Assembly (NCBI RefSeq): GCF_032854445.1
Contig: NC_088297.1
Span: 23,633,127 to 23,697,126, forward strand
DNA from: Liolophura sinensis
Taxonomy: Eukaryota > Mollusca > Polyplacophora > Chitonida > Chitonidae
Length of the DNA: 64,000 bases
Reading direction: 5' to 3'
Positions 1-12,200 of the stretch are shown one piece after another. A program made the translations under genes and the position numbers. Position 1 is the first letter of the stretch. Each line of letters opens with the position of its first letter. A model generated the notes under the pieces. The model had not been told where the DNA came from and did not search any database. It was given only the letters and a program-made list of their open reading frames with translations.

Positions 1-1470
1 ACATCCAGTCCCTTTGTTCTGTCCAGTTCACACAGAAAAGTCTGTCCATGGTTTACCAGCTTTCAGCACCGCGTACTATATTCTGAAGAGGATTAACAGA
101 CTTTGTTTCTCAACTTCAGAAAAGCCACTGACAATTTTAGTTCTGCAAGGCTCATTCAAAGCTTCATTTTTGAGTCTTTTCACAAATGTCTTGTGGTTTG
201 TACATGTGCTGTGCCTATCAAATCAACTTCTTTGACGGGCTACAGATCTGTAGAAAACAGTGTTTTCCTTCAGATCATTTGGTGATGGATTGAGTTTGAC
301 ATTTTCATACAACCTATTAGGTCATACAACCTATTACAATCAGACGATATAGTAGCTTTATCTTTTTTGGAGAAAGGTTGGTTAAAAAACGGTGCATTGC
401 GACAAAATGGCGGCTTCTCGATAGCAACAGATTTGACATTAAAATTACAAACTCTCCTCTGTCCAGCTTATCGAACTGGATGTAACCATTATGGTTACAC
501 TACCACAAGGAGCCAAGTCACGAAGAACACAGAAAACTTCCCCTTCGACTGGTTGAACTCATGTGTGTCAGAGGATATTACTGGAGTTGACTTTATGTGA
601 AAGGGAGATTGGGTACAAAGAAATAGTGGCTGACTGATCGGGCAGGCTACGCGAGGCTATAGCATGCCCGCAGCGATTTTTGCCTGCATTTGGCATGCAA
701 GATACACCACTGAGATACTGAAGGTTTAGGGAAATGAAAAAACTGTATCTCACTCAACAATGCATAAATTAATTAAATCTTATCATATAATTTTTTTCTC
801 AAAATTTATTTATAAATGAACAATTTTGTTTCATCTTTCTTGCATACAAAGGATGTTTTTCCTGTGTTTTTTAAATATAATAGAGTAAAATTATTGAAAC
901 CCTGTGTTTAAGCTAAGGTGCTTAATGTCCGCGATAACTAGGTCAGCACTGCTCTCATCTTTGAAACCAACACTACAAAACCGAAGCATAAAATCCAGCG
1001 ACAGTCGAATGCCTGGATCAGCCAATAAAAGCGATTTATTTCTGTATTGTCCAAACCCCACTGAATTGCACCCAACCTCTGTATATTTATACACTTGATT
1101 GGTGTTTCATATCTTGATCAGTCATTTTAGTTCCGGAAACTGTTAGTGCTTCAAAACTGCTGGGTCCCCAAACGAATCAAACTGTACTAAAACTAACATG
1201 TAAAGTGAACAAAAGATGTTATTTACATATACAGAAGAGAAATTTCTTCCTTTACAGGCTTCCTTCACAGAAAGCATCATTTTGAGTTACATTTTATAAA
1301 ATTTCTTAATGAATGCTCAAGAAGTCACCTGTTTTATCAACAGAATTGATGTTTGTCAGTTTCATGCATGGTGCAAATTGCCCCATCTCTGAAGGTGACG
1401 AACTGACAAATTTCTTAAAGTAAAGGCTATGCCACAATCCCATAGTCCACACAAGTGATCCAGTGTATAT
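1..1470. other. Intergenic, nothing firm
   Basis: AT-rich. A 60-codon minus-strand frame at 891-1075 (FGQYRNKSLLLADPG start, preceded by an acceptor-like aattcag) looks slightly protein-like but matches nothing I recognise. Confidence 0.4.
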
Positions 1471-1670
1471 GTATGCTTAGGTTTTACGTCACACTTAACA
1501 ATTTTTCAGTCATAGGATGAGGAGTCATCATTAGGTGTGTGTACCTATACTGTGTCTTCTTGTGGCAGGGCGACTCCATGCTTCTCTAGTGCTGCCAATG
1601 CTGAGGGATCATGAGAACCCACTCAGTCACATTATACTGACACCTGACTAACCAGTACTCTTTCCTTCAA
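1471..1670 (-). mobile_element. SINE (type C, tRNA-related body), reverse
   Basis: Tail at left (cttaacaatttttcagtcat), body cagtcacattatactgacac at right. Partial and diverged. Confidence 0.6.
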
Positions 1671-1689
1671 ATCACAAATCACAGAGCAG

Positions 1690-2437
1690 GTCACCCTATT
1701 CCAGACCAGAATTTCCAGACAGCCAGGTGAAAGTTACTGTACACAAAAAGGGTTTAGTTAATCCTCACCTATGGGCGATATTCTGAGAAGTATACCTTAA
1801 TTATGTAAACAGAAATGTCACTAGCACATGTACACAGTGAATTTGACTGTCATCAGAATGTAATACGTGGAATATTTTTATAATTTAATTTTTTATAGAA
1901 TATATCCAATATTTGATATTTGTTTAATACTATACACGTGGTAATAAATGTTCATGTATAATAAAATTGTTTGTGACGATGGGAAGTCGAGATCTTACGA
2001 CTTGCATCTGACCGAACATCAATAAAGAGGAATTCCTCTAAAAGGAGGACAAATTTTATGTTTTCTTGTCCAAACCTGAAAACATTACAGCCGTATGTGC
2101 GTATATGCCCGTCGACATCTATAACTGACAAGTTAGACACTCTAGGCTTTTCTGAATATCGTATAGTCCATATACTTCAGCTATAATGAACTTCAGAAGC
2201 TTACCTGGCTTTGACAGCTTGTTGCACCGTCACAACATTACCTTCAGCTCTCAAGATTTCATATCGAACTTACCTGTATGACGGTCGATTCCGATTACTT
2301 TTTTTTTTCTATTTTTAAACGCCTTGTCAAACCCAACAATATATCGCAAGCTCAGTGTCATCGATACTATGACATCACGTGGGTAGCATATGTCTACCAT
2401 TATAACAGCCTTTTGTCAACACACAAAGTCAGCTTAC
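1690..2437. other. Intergenic, nothing firm
   Basis: Minus strand holds a short open stretch near 2205-2260 (YEILRAEGNVVTVQQAVK) ending in a donor-like site, without a convincing acceptor. Otherwise no feature. Confidence 0.35.
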
Positions 2438-2600
2438 CTCTCTGGAAAGCAACAAATGAGTGTCAAATATTAGCACAGTCCTTCTGCTGCTGCAGTGCGT
2501 TCTTCTTCCTCTCTCTCTTCTCTTTCGTTTTCCCTCCGTGGAGCACGTGACACATGGGTCCAATCAAATGCGCGCCCCTCCATGGGCGCGGGAAATTGTT
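2438..2600 (-). promoter_or_regulatory. Possible promoter and first exon of a leftward gene
   Basis: Cluster of E-box cacgtgac (2544-2551), a CCAAT box (2560) and an E2F-like ggcgcgggaaa (about 2585). On the minus strand a donor-like gagag|gtaag ends at 2438 and another ccag|gtaag at 2205. No start codon with a long frame could be tied to them, so the gene itself is not established. Confidence 0.28.
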
Positions 2601-3003
2601 TAAATTATTGACGAGTCAGATGCCTGTACAGTGCGTTGGTTTGGCTCGAGTAACAATTAAGGTTATTTGATCACGTATTATTTGAACATAAATATGTTTA
2701 TAACATATTGTAAGGCACAATTTAAATGCTCTGTAAATACCACAGTTCATTTCCATTCTTTTCTAGGAAGAAATCACACCGGTTGACGTACATGTCTTTG
2801 ACCGTGCTGTATTGGCCTGCGTGTCTGGCTTTAATATCGAACCTAAAATTAACATGTCAGTGTACACATAGGCCTACATATAAACCATATTCAAATATTA
2901 CTTATAATTCAGACCATTGTTCACATACTATTTTAATTAGTTTTGATTTCATTAGGACCATGTAATAATAAATTAAGATCCATTTTATACAGTATATGAT
3001 TAG

Positions 3004-3555
3004 ATTTATTTATTTATTTATTTATTTCATTGGTGTTTTACGCCGTACTCAAGAATATTTCGCTTGTACGAGTGAGTGAGTGCTTGGGGTTTAACGTCGT
3101 ACTCAACAATTTTTCAATCATATGACGACGAAGGAATCATTAGGGTGCATGTACGTGTAATGTGCCTCCTTGTAGCAGGACGGATTTCCACCGCTCTTTT
3201 ATTTAGTGCTGCTTCACGACGACTTACCCCAGGCAAGTAAACCGACCCGCCCGAGCCATTATACTGATACGGGTCAACCAGTCGTTGCACTATCCCCTTC
3301 ACGCTGAACGCCAAGCGAGGAAGTTACTCGATCAGGTGACTCGATCAAGGACTGATCCTGGATCTACCGGTCCCGAAGCGGACGCTCTACCAACTGTGCT
3401 ATCCGGGCCGGTCGCTTGCAGAGGGCGGCCAGCATTATGGTGGGTGGAAACCCACGACCATCCGTAGGTGGTATGCCAGACCTTCCCACGTACGGCTGGA
3501 GAGGAAGCCAGGATGAGCTGGACTTAAACTCACAGCATTGGTGAGAGGCTCCTGG
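3004..3555 (-). mobile_element. Type A SINE split by a type B SINE (nested, both reverse)
   Basis: Type A tail at 3004-3072 (attggtgttttacgccgtac), type B SINE at 3073-3411, then the rest of type A at 3424-3555 (ggaaacccacgaccatccgt, gagctggacttaaactcac). Short similar flanks at 3060-3072 and 3412-3423 (tcgcttg..gag) look like an aged target duplication. The type B copy carries a tRNA-like head at its right end (minus: tagcacagttggtagagcg, ggtagatccagg) and the tail tgttgagtacgacgttaaac. Confidence 0.75.
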
Positions 3556-3567
3556 GTAAATAATCTG

Positions 3568-3570
<3 letters not shown>

Positions 3571-3638
<68 letters not shown>
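3571..3638. repeat. (TA)n microsatellite
   Basis: About 34 uninterrupted dinucleotides at the 5' side of the nested SINE pair. Confidence 0.98.
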
Positions 3639-3640
<2 letters not shown>

Positions 3641-3742
3641 GTTTTTCGTAAGAAATAAAAAGAAATAAAAAAATGCACCTACATGTATCATTTGATTACG
3701 AAAAACAACAGTTAAACTTTTTCTTTACATTAAATTTTAATA

Positions 3743-3973
3743 CCTGGCCCCGGGATCATGAAGTGATCTTAGTCTTAAGTCAAAGTTTCAGTCATCAAAC
3801 TTGGTATGTTCCTTTCAATTATTTCAGCTGGAATTTGTTTTAATTACAATGACTTACCCAGCATTTATGTTGTCAAGCAATATTTTAACCTTGTTACATA
3901 AGAAATAACAATTTTAAAGTGATTTGAAATTTGGACCTAAGTTTAAGATCGTCTCGTGATCCTGAGGCCCGGT
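3743..3973. mobile_element. MITE-like element with 30-bp inverted ends (M4)
   Basis: Left end ccccgggatcatgaagtgat...cttagtcttaag; right end aagtttaagatcgtctcg and tgatcctgaggcccgg. Single copy seen here. Confidence 0.6.
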
Positions 3974-4216
3974 AATCTATAAAGAAATTGTACATTACGC
4001 ACAGGAGATTTTACAGACCATTCGAATCTATCGATCCTTAGTAGACGAGAGGCTGCGAGCCGTGCACGAGGAGAATACATGTAGGTTTGCTAAGGCCACA
4101 GCAGCCATTTTGGAAACCGAGCATTCTGCAGTCGAGACGTCAACAATGATACGTGTAGTTGTCAAAACAACTCTGTCTGGTATAGGGGAAGCACCTGAAT
4201 GCAGGTGCTATTATCT

Positions 4217-4338
4217 GGGCACAGTTTCACGAAGCTCTCTTAACTTTACGAGATCGCAACTACCATGACGACTTAATGGATATACAATACTTGTAGTTAA
4301 GTGAATGTAACTTTAAGAGTGCTTCGTGAAGCCGGGCT
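4217..4338. mobile_element. MITE family M3, copy 1
   Basis: Inverted ends of about 25 bp: ttcacgaagctctcttaac at the left and ttaagagtgcttcgtgaa at the right. Contains gcaactaccatgacg, which recurs inverted in copy 2. Confidence 0.68.
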
Positions 4339-4436
4339 CCGGTCCCACGTTCCCAGGAAGTTCATGGACCAATGACGGAAGGTATGCACGAAATAAAGGA
4401 TTTGTTAAGAGATATAAAATATGACTCAAAAGTAAA

Positions 4437-4500
4437 AACAAAAACAAAAACCAAAAAAAAAAAAAAAAAAAAAACTAAAAAAACAAAAAAAACAAACAAA
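4437..4500. repeat. A-rich low-complexity tract
   Basis: Runs of A with scattered C; no attached SINE body recognised. Confidence 0.9.
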
Positions 4501-5329
4501 AACGTGAATTCAAACAAAACATAGCGTTGTCAAATTAATTAAACTATTTAAATTGCTAGCCAGCTATATCGCAAATTCAATCTGTGCAACATAAAAACAA
4601 ATGCAAAACAAATTTTCACTGGACCGCCTATAATACAGAGCAAATTTGAAGATATAGAAATGTCTTTAGTTTTATCTTTTTAGTTTTTAGAAATAGCAGC
4701 ACTCCTTGTGCTATGAACATGAAATAATGTGTACCAATTCAAGATTTATCCAGAACAAATTTAATACATCTACGGATAAGTGCCTCTGCTCACAGCATGG
4801 TAAAGCTTGTATAGCTAACAAGGAGCTGAGAGTTGTTCCCCCCTTAATCCGTAAGTTCTCTGAAGATTAGCTTTATTGCTTCACAGCATCCAGATGTACA
4901 TCTCGTATAAATGCCGACTGTTCTAACGGTTTTATATATGTCAATCAAGTCTTATGGTGTCAACAATTTGAAACAAACACATATCATCCTCAATTTTCAT
5001 AATCTGAGTATCAAACAGATGGAGTGCCTGGCAACCCGGCCCGGTTAATCAAGCAGGGAAGATCGTTATAAACTGTACGATAAGATTAGGTTTTTCAGGG
5101 AAATCTCCAGAGGAAATAATGTTCTTAGATGCTTAAACACATTTTGCACATCTCAAGTTTTTGTGGCAGAGTTGTTTTTCCTAAATTGTCTTTTTGGTGT
5201 ATACAGCTGAAAAGGTGATATTGTGAAAGACATTAAAAGATGTTGTAAGATTTGGGCGGGAAGTTATACAAGATTAAATTCGTAGCTTTAAAGATAAAAA
5301 AAAACATAGCATACTAAGCTTTGGTTCTC
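4501..5329. other. Intergenic, no feature seen
   Basis: AT-rich unique-looking sequence between the M3 MITE and the foldback; no frame, splice pair or repeat recognised. Confidence 0.5.
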
Positions 5330-5640
5330 ATAGGTTTCCGCTGGCTGCATGAGCACATGCCGGGTGGCATCGGTGAGCTTGAAACACGTTCCACTCTCCT
5401 GGTCACCGCCTGTATGCAATGCCACGAGAACGCTCGAGTCCCCGGTCCACTGTTATATGCCGGGTCTATGAAGACGAGGTTTAAAGTTCTCATTCACCCA
5501 GGATGATCGCCAGTGGATGACGGTTGAGTGCATCGGAGCCAGCGGCTCGAGTGTTCTCGTGATATTGCGTACCTTCGGTGACCAGGAAAGTTGAACACGT
5601 TTCAACCACACCGGTTCCTACCGACGGTGGACCGTCGGCG
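5330..5640. repeat. Long imperfect foldback (inverted repeat) upstream of STAM
   Basis: Arm 5378-5437 (cttgaaacacgttccactc, ctcctggtcaccg, cacgagaacgctcgag) is the inverted match of 5547-5610 (ctcgagtgttctcgtg, cggtgaccaggaaag, gaacacgtttcaa). Pairing may extend outward. The loop of about 110 bp also holds weaker pairing. GC content is higher than the flanks. Probably a foldback/MITE; a structured RNA is possible but unsupported. Confidence 0.6.
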
Positions 5641-6089
5641 ATTGATCATCGCCATGTTCTCGTGCTGCCGACAGTGCTCCGAGTTTAGGAGTCGGGATTC
5701 CAAATTTAAAAAAGGTGTTCCGAGTTTAAAAGTTTATATGGCAACCATAGATTAACATCTTTGATGATATTTTTAATTGTGTACGTTTAAAGCGGTCGGT
5801 AAAAGAACCTACTCAGATAAAATTCTGAATATAATTTTGAATACTTCCTTACTTCGCATTATTTGTGAAAACCAAAGAAAATCTAGATCTAACTTGTATA
5901 TGCAAAGTTATTTATTTGGTCAGACGCATTTATAAATAAACAAATATAGGTACTTAATCTATTTTATGAAGAAGTAATGATTTTCATGTAGTCTTTGTTG
6001 CGTACAGCTCACAAAGATTCGACAAAGTAAAGAAATGATGAATCACGGTGCAATAGTTCGAGAACTGATCTGTCAAAAGCACGTGCGTC

Positions 6090-6150
6090 CACCCGGAAGC
6101 AAAACATAGCGGATGACGTCAGCTGAGCACCCTGTCATGCGCAGTAGCTA
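6090..6150 (+). promoter_or_regulatory. Likely STAM core promoter region
   Basis: About 80-140 bp before the STAM ATG lie an ETS-type ccggaag (6093-6099), a full CRE tgacgtca (6114-6121) and an NRF1-like catgcgcag (6136-6144). This trio is typical of TATA-less housekeeping promoters. No TATA box is visible. The transcription start is inferred, not seen. Confidence 0.5.
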
Positions 6151-6227
6151 AGATTAGGTGGACAATTTTATCGGTAGATACCGTCAGTGGATCTTAAAAT
6201 TTACCTTATTCTAAATAACTGCTCAAA

Positions 6228-9200
6228 ATGCCGTGGTTCAGCAGTTCTTCGCCGTTTGATGGAGACGTGGGTATGTATCGAAGACTAAAATTACATAGAG
6301 GGGCCTTGTTTCTCTGAAATATTGTTGCTTTGTTTTCCAGGATTCATGGGTCATTACAACAACAACTTCTTGTTGGCCTGTCACTTGTCAGTGTCAAGAA
6401 AACACTCGAGACGAGTCACTTTCGCAAGTCATATACCACCATATTTAAACACTAGAACCAACGGGTCTTATGCAGTGATCAGATCAGAGATCAGTCGGTA
6501 TCTCTGTATCGGATTTCCACGAACACTGAACCAGTCTGTCCGCTTCGTGGGTACTGAGTCTTCGTTTTGACTTTTTTTTCTTCTCAAAACACAAAACTCC
6601 AATCAGCTTGACACGCCATTGTTGGTTGCTCAGTTCCGATGGCCTTTCCAGCATTGTTGTACCTCCATTGCTTACCCCATAAAGATGATGTCCTTGATTT
6701 TACAATATCTGTTACAAGTGTGTCTGAAAAGTTTGTAGGTGAGGAGTTTGGGGGTTGGTGGGGGAGGGGGTGGTGTCACCTAGTCCCAAGTGGCCATTTC
6801 AAAGTAAGTAGCTACAGGGGCAACCAATGGTAAACCATACATTGTTTCACGTCATGCCCGATAAATCCTTTCTAAACAATGTCTGTAGTCCAAAAGAGGT
6901 GTCATCTGTGCGCTCTTAACTCTCAGCGCACCTGCACACACAACATCCCAGGTATATTCCACTCAGTAATGGCACACATGGTCCACATAAACTGTCTTAT
7001 AAGAATTGCCCACTTGAACAGTGCTCTACTTACCATGTACAGCATTGAACAGCTGGGTACTTAGTGTAGCAGGAAATTAGTTCTTCCAGATGTTTGGTAC
7101 ACATTAATGTTGAAAGTCAGCCGGCTTGCAGAGCTATCAAACACTGCCATTTTTAGAAGAAATTTTTGAACCACCAGCCTGTACCTTTCCCAAGGTTTGA
7201 TTATGTGTTATGGTGTTCTTCAGTCTGAATTTTCGACTCAAAAATTTCAAAGACTAGATTATTGCTATAGGAGGGATCGTCAGTGTCAGTTTTGACATTT
7301 TTAGCACATGGTGAGTTGGGGTTAAATGTATACCAAACATTAGGGCGGATTCAAGTTGTAATCTTATATATAATTCTTTGTGAAGTTAATTATGAGTGCG
7401 GCAGAACTCTATCTACTAGGGATCAGCTAGCTTGAAATAACTGTTACTGTCATCAGCAGTGCTCATAAGATGAATGCACAGTGTATGTAATATGCAAAGT
7501 TAACAAAAAGAGTTATTTCCAAAGTTAATAAGCCCAAGGAATAGTTGAAGTTATACCAACAGAGCTTTCATATGGGCTGTCAAAGGGAAGGTAGAAATTA
7601 AAAAATTAACACTGGGTGAAACAGGGATCACATCTAACAGGTGGTAAACATTGAGGCATGATGCTTAAGGTACCCAAATTCTTCTTAAATTTTGGACAGA
7701 TCTTAGTAGTGTTGAAAGTTGAATATTACATTTCTTTACCAGCCTTTTGGAAAAGTAAGGGTATGAGCATGTTTTTCAGTAGATGGTCTAGCCATGTGAG
7801 AAAAAAGGAAACTCATTATTCTTGCTAAAGGTACATATATATTGGCTAAAATGAGCAGACCAAGTGTCCCAAATTTTCGAAGAAATAGGGTATGTTGGTA
7901 CAATAGATTACACTGTAATGAAGATACCATAATTTTTTGAAATAAACATTCCTTGCACAGTGTGTAGTTTTGGGACACATTTGCTTAGGTCATTTGCATC
8001 TGTATGTGTCAAAGCTACATGTATTTGTTTTTCCATTTTCCATTATGCAGTTCCAGCTTACATGTATTAATGCACTGCCTTAAACATAAGCATCATACAT
8101 TGCAGCCACATGGAGCATTCCTCACTTCATTATGAAGACAAGACAATAAAATGAAGAATAAAGATGAAAGTTGGTATTCTGATTAACCTTTGATGAATTG
8201 CATGAGATCGAATAATTCCTGAATGGTGGATGGTTTACTCCAGAGAATGTTGTTGTAAAACTAAGTGAAATGTTCTACGGCAGTAAAGTCAAATGAAATT
8301 AGTATTACAGTAAGTGACCTATAATTTGATGTAATGCCTTATAAACTACTCACCTTGCTCTAAAAATGCATTAAGTTAGCTCATGGTGGCTTCATCTCCG
8401 GTTGTGCATTGTAACACCTGCCAGCAACCTGCAGGTGGTGGTAGGTCTCCCCTGGGCTCTGCCCAGTGTCCTCCCACCATAAAGTTGGCTGCTGTTGTAC
8501 AAGTAAAATTCTCTTGAGTATGGCGTAAAACGCCAATCAAATAAATAAACTAAAAATGCAAGGCTAACTTGGTAAGAAAATTACCAATCAATAAATAAAC
8601 AAAATCAGTTAAGTTGATCTTATAATTGGTTTTTAATTTGACATATGTTGTAGAGAAAGCCACAAATGAAATGAATACCCAGGAGGACTGGGCAGTGATA
8701 ATGGAGGTGTGTGACAAGGTCACAAGGTCATCATCAGGGTAAGCTTCACATCACATCATGTAGGATGTACTGCATTTTATATGATAATATGTACCCTAAT
8801 TCCTCTACCTTTTTGGCACATGAAAGCGCAGCTTTCAGTGCAATTCATGCAGATTTTTAATTTGCTTTTGGAGACAAAACTACATTGGTTGGATTGGCCA
8901 GTGTCAGGGTGTCATAAAAAGTATAATTTTGTCAGTCAACTCAGAATTACGTCTTCAGAATATCCGTGAATAAACACCTTGCAAATACATGTATGTGAAA
9001 AGGTTGAAGAATTACAGTATATGAAAGAATACCATTGAGAACTGATTCTCTGGTTCCTTCAAGATTTAATATGATAATGTTTACACAAGCCGTTTGTGTT
9101 TCAGTGCAGTGTGTTTTGTTGTTGTACATGTATTTTTGGTTTCTGTAAGATTTCTACATATGGATACCACACAAATTGGTTATACCGTGAGTATGAAAAG

Positions 9201-12200
9201 CAGTCCGGGTTATCTTGTCATTTTTTATCATTTAACCTTTATCTTAAAATGCAAAAGTTTTCAATTTGGAGAGAACAAATTGACAGCAGTTCACTGAAAT
9301 AAGCTTGAAATGTTGTAGGTAACTGTCACCTTTTGTTTGGTACCTTGTATTATAAAATATATGTCACAGGTTTGCCCTGGATTATTTTAAGTGGAGAAAT
9401 GAAAGATGTCATGTGATGTTGTAAGTTTTCAAATGTGAAATGAGGAAGTGGAGAAAGTGTATGTTAAAAGTTGCATTTAATATAGACAAATGTTGAACAG
9501 AGAGAGATTTTGTTGCAGTTCCAAAGACTGTCTGAGATCCATAGTGAAGAGAATGAACCATCGTGTCCCTCACGTCTCCATGCAGGCTCTGACGGTAAGG
9601 CGCCCCTCCATATAAGACCAGCTCCCTGTCAGGCAAATGCCCGAGGGTGTAATTGTCATCCAATCCTTCTGAAGTTCGATCTGTAGTTCAACTCCGGCTC
9701 ATCCTGGCTTCCTTGGCAGTCTGCTAGTCATCTGTGGATGATTGTGGGTTTCCTCAATGAAATAGTCTTTAGTACAGTGTAAAGAACCAACCAAATAAAT
9801 CAGTAAATGAATATATAAATCACAATGCAGGGCTTAAATGAAGGCTCCAAACAATCCGTGTATTACCATAGCTTATTTAGGAAAGTTACATGTACTTTTA
9901 TTCATCAAACAGCAATCTGCCACAATTTATCTGCACAAGCCTTCCTACTTCACCATTGACAACATACAAAATCATGTACATATACTCTGTCATCGAATTT
10001 TGTTGTGTTAACATTCTTGCCATTTTGCCCGTAAAACAAAGCTTCATTTTGTGTGTTAAGAGTAGATACAAAGTACATTTTAATACATGTACTGTAGCCC
10101 ATGGTGTTCCCACTTCCCTTCACTTTTTATCTTTCTTGCTCAGCTGAATGCTCGTTGGAAGAAAATGCTTTCTGTGTTGCTGACATGTGGCAGTTGTTGT
10201 GACAAGGGATTTGAATGAATGAATGATTGATTATGGCTTAACGCCACGTCAGCAATATCTCAGCCATATTGTGGCGAGACAAGGGATTTGAATGAGTGAT
10301 TGATTATGGCTTAACGCCACATCGGCAATATCTCAGCCATATTGTGGTCAGACAAGGGATTTGAATACTGAGATCTATTGAAGGCTACTCAATATTTATA
10401 CTTTCTCTGAGACTAACTACATGCACATGACTGGTTTGTGTGTTCCAATCAAACATCGCTACCAGTGTGCATGTGTCCATGCATTTGTTTGTATTTGTAT
10501 GCAATGTATTTTACTTGTATTTACTATGTGCAGTAATGCTTACAAAAAATGATAATAAACAACTGATAATGAATAACAACAGATGAAATAAAAAAAGCCC
10601 CTCAAAATCTTGATTCTTATGAGATTCATTTGAGAGTTTCCATTTATCTTTTAATAATCACATAAATGCAGGGTATGAGGCTTTATTTAATAGCTTTTTG
10701 TGTTGGTTCCAGCTGTTGGATGCCTGTGTGAAGAATTGTGGCAGGAACTTCCACCTGGAGATTTGTTCTCGTGACTTTGTCGGGGAGTGCAGGAGTTTGA
10801 TAGGACAGAAGGTCATTTTTTTTTCTTTTTTTGTTATCAAGGACTACATGACATCAAGAACATACAGAGGAAAATCCCTATTGACATGGAGTTATTTTAT
10901 GTGCTGACTTGCTGTCTATTAGTAAAAGAGCACAAACTGTGGTTGTTTGCAATAAATAAGTAAATGAATATCATGAAAGGCAAAAGGGTCTCATATTTCC
11001 CCAAAGTCATATTCATGGTATTCAAAGAAATTAAAAAATGGTGTGTTTTTATATATTTGCATCTGTATATAATTTCAGCATCTTATTTATTTACCCTTAC
11101 TTTTCCTATAAATCAGGCACACCCGAGGGTTGCACAGAAGTTGAAATTGCTGATAAAAAAGTGGGCAGAGATGTCAGAATTTAAAGATGACCCTGCACTC
11201 AAGTGAGTATCTGTGTCATGTCGGTTGATTGTGTTCTTTCATGAGTCAAAATCGTTCAGTCAAACTGTGTACAAATTTAACATTGTAACCAGATTTGCTG
11301 GAGGCACAGCATATTGGTGAATGTGGGCGTTAGCAATTTTCAGTATAGTGTTACTGTGTAACTGGGCAGAGGACAGTGGCTGTTCTTTGTCTGTGAATAC
11401 GTTGGCATCAGGACAGTCTGACTGCACAGTATTGCGAACTTGACAGGAAACGAGAAAATTCAAATCAGCCGTGTTTAATTTGTTTTCTGTATTTTGTTTT
11501 CAGTTTGATCCCTTCGTTTTACAAAAGCCTCAAGGATGATGGTCAAGACTTTGCTGACTTAGATAGCACAACGGTAAGGTTCACTTGACATATTTACATG
11601 ATCAGTCACCAGTTTGTATCACAATAAGATGATAAACTCTACTTATGGATGAACAGCTTCTGAATTTTATCTAGATGACATTTTGATGTTATCATACTTT
11701 TCACACTTTTTTTTCAAGTCAGTAGTTTGCGAAAACCAAAGTTATTATACTGTAATTCTTCAAACTTTTCACATGTTTGCAAGGTATTTATTCAGGCATA
11801 ATCTGAAGGCATTATTTTGTGTTGACTTGTAAAATAATACTTTTTGTTAAGGCCAGAAACTGGTCAATCCAACCACTGCAGTTTTTGTCTCCTAAATCAA
11901 CTTGAAAAGTTCATAAATTGCACTGAAAGTTGTCCTTTAATATTTGAAAAGGTTTAGGAATTAGGGTGAAGGAAGTTTCGGCTCTGGGCTATGTTTCACA
12001 TTTTGTCTGATTGTGTGAGTTCTTTTGACCTTAGAAAGGTGATTTGAAGTTCAGTTTGTTTGGCAGGTAGGATGTCCTACTTAAAAATGTAATTTTCAGC
12101 ACAAAGGATAATACTTTCTGACTTACTAAAAATCTGGGTCAGATTTTGTTTAGGTCATTTATGATACCCTATTTCCTCAACCTTTATCCATAAGAAAGAA

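Noticed and set aside
891-1094. Exon of a leftward gene (60 codons)
   Set aside because: Acceptor-like start but no matching donor, no recognised family and an equally long frame on the other strand; left as undecided spacer.
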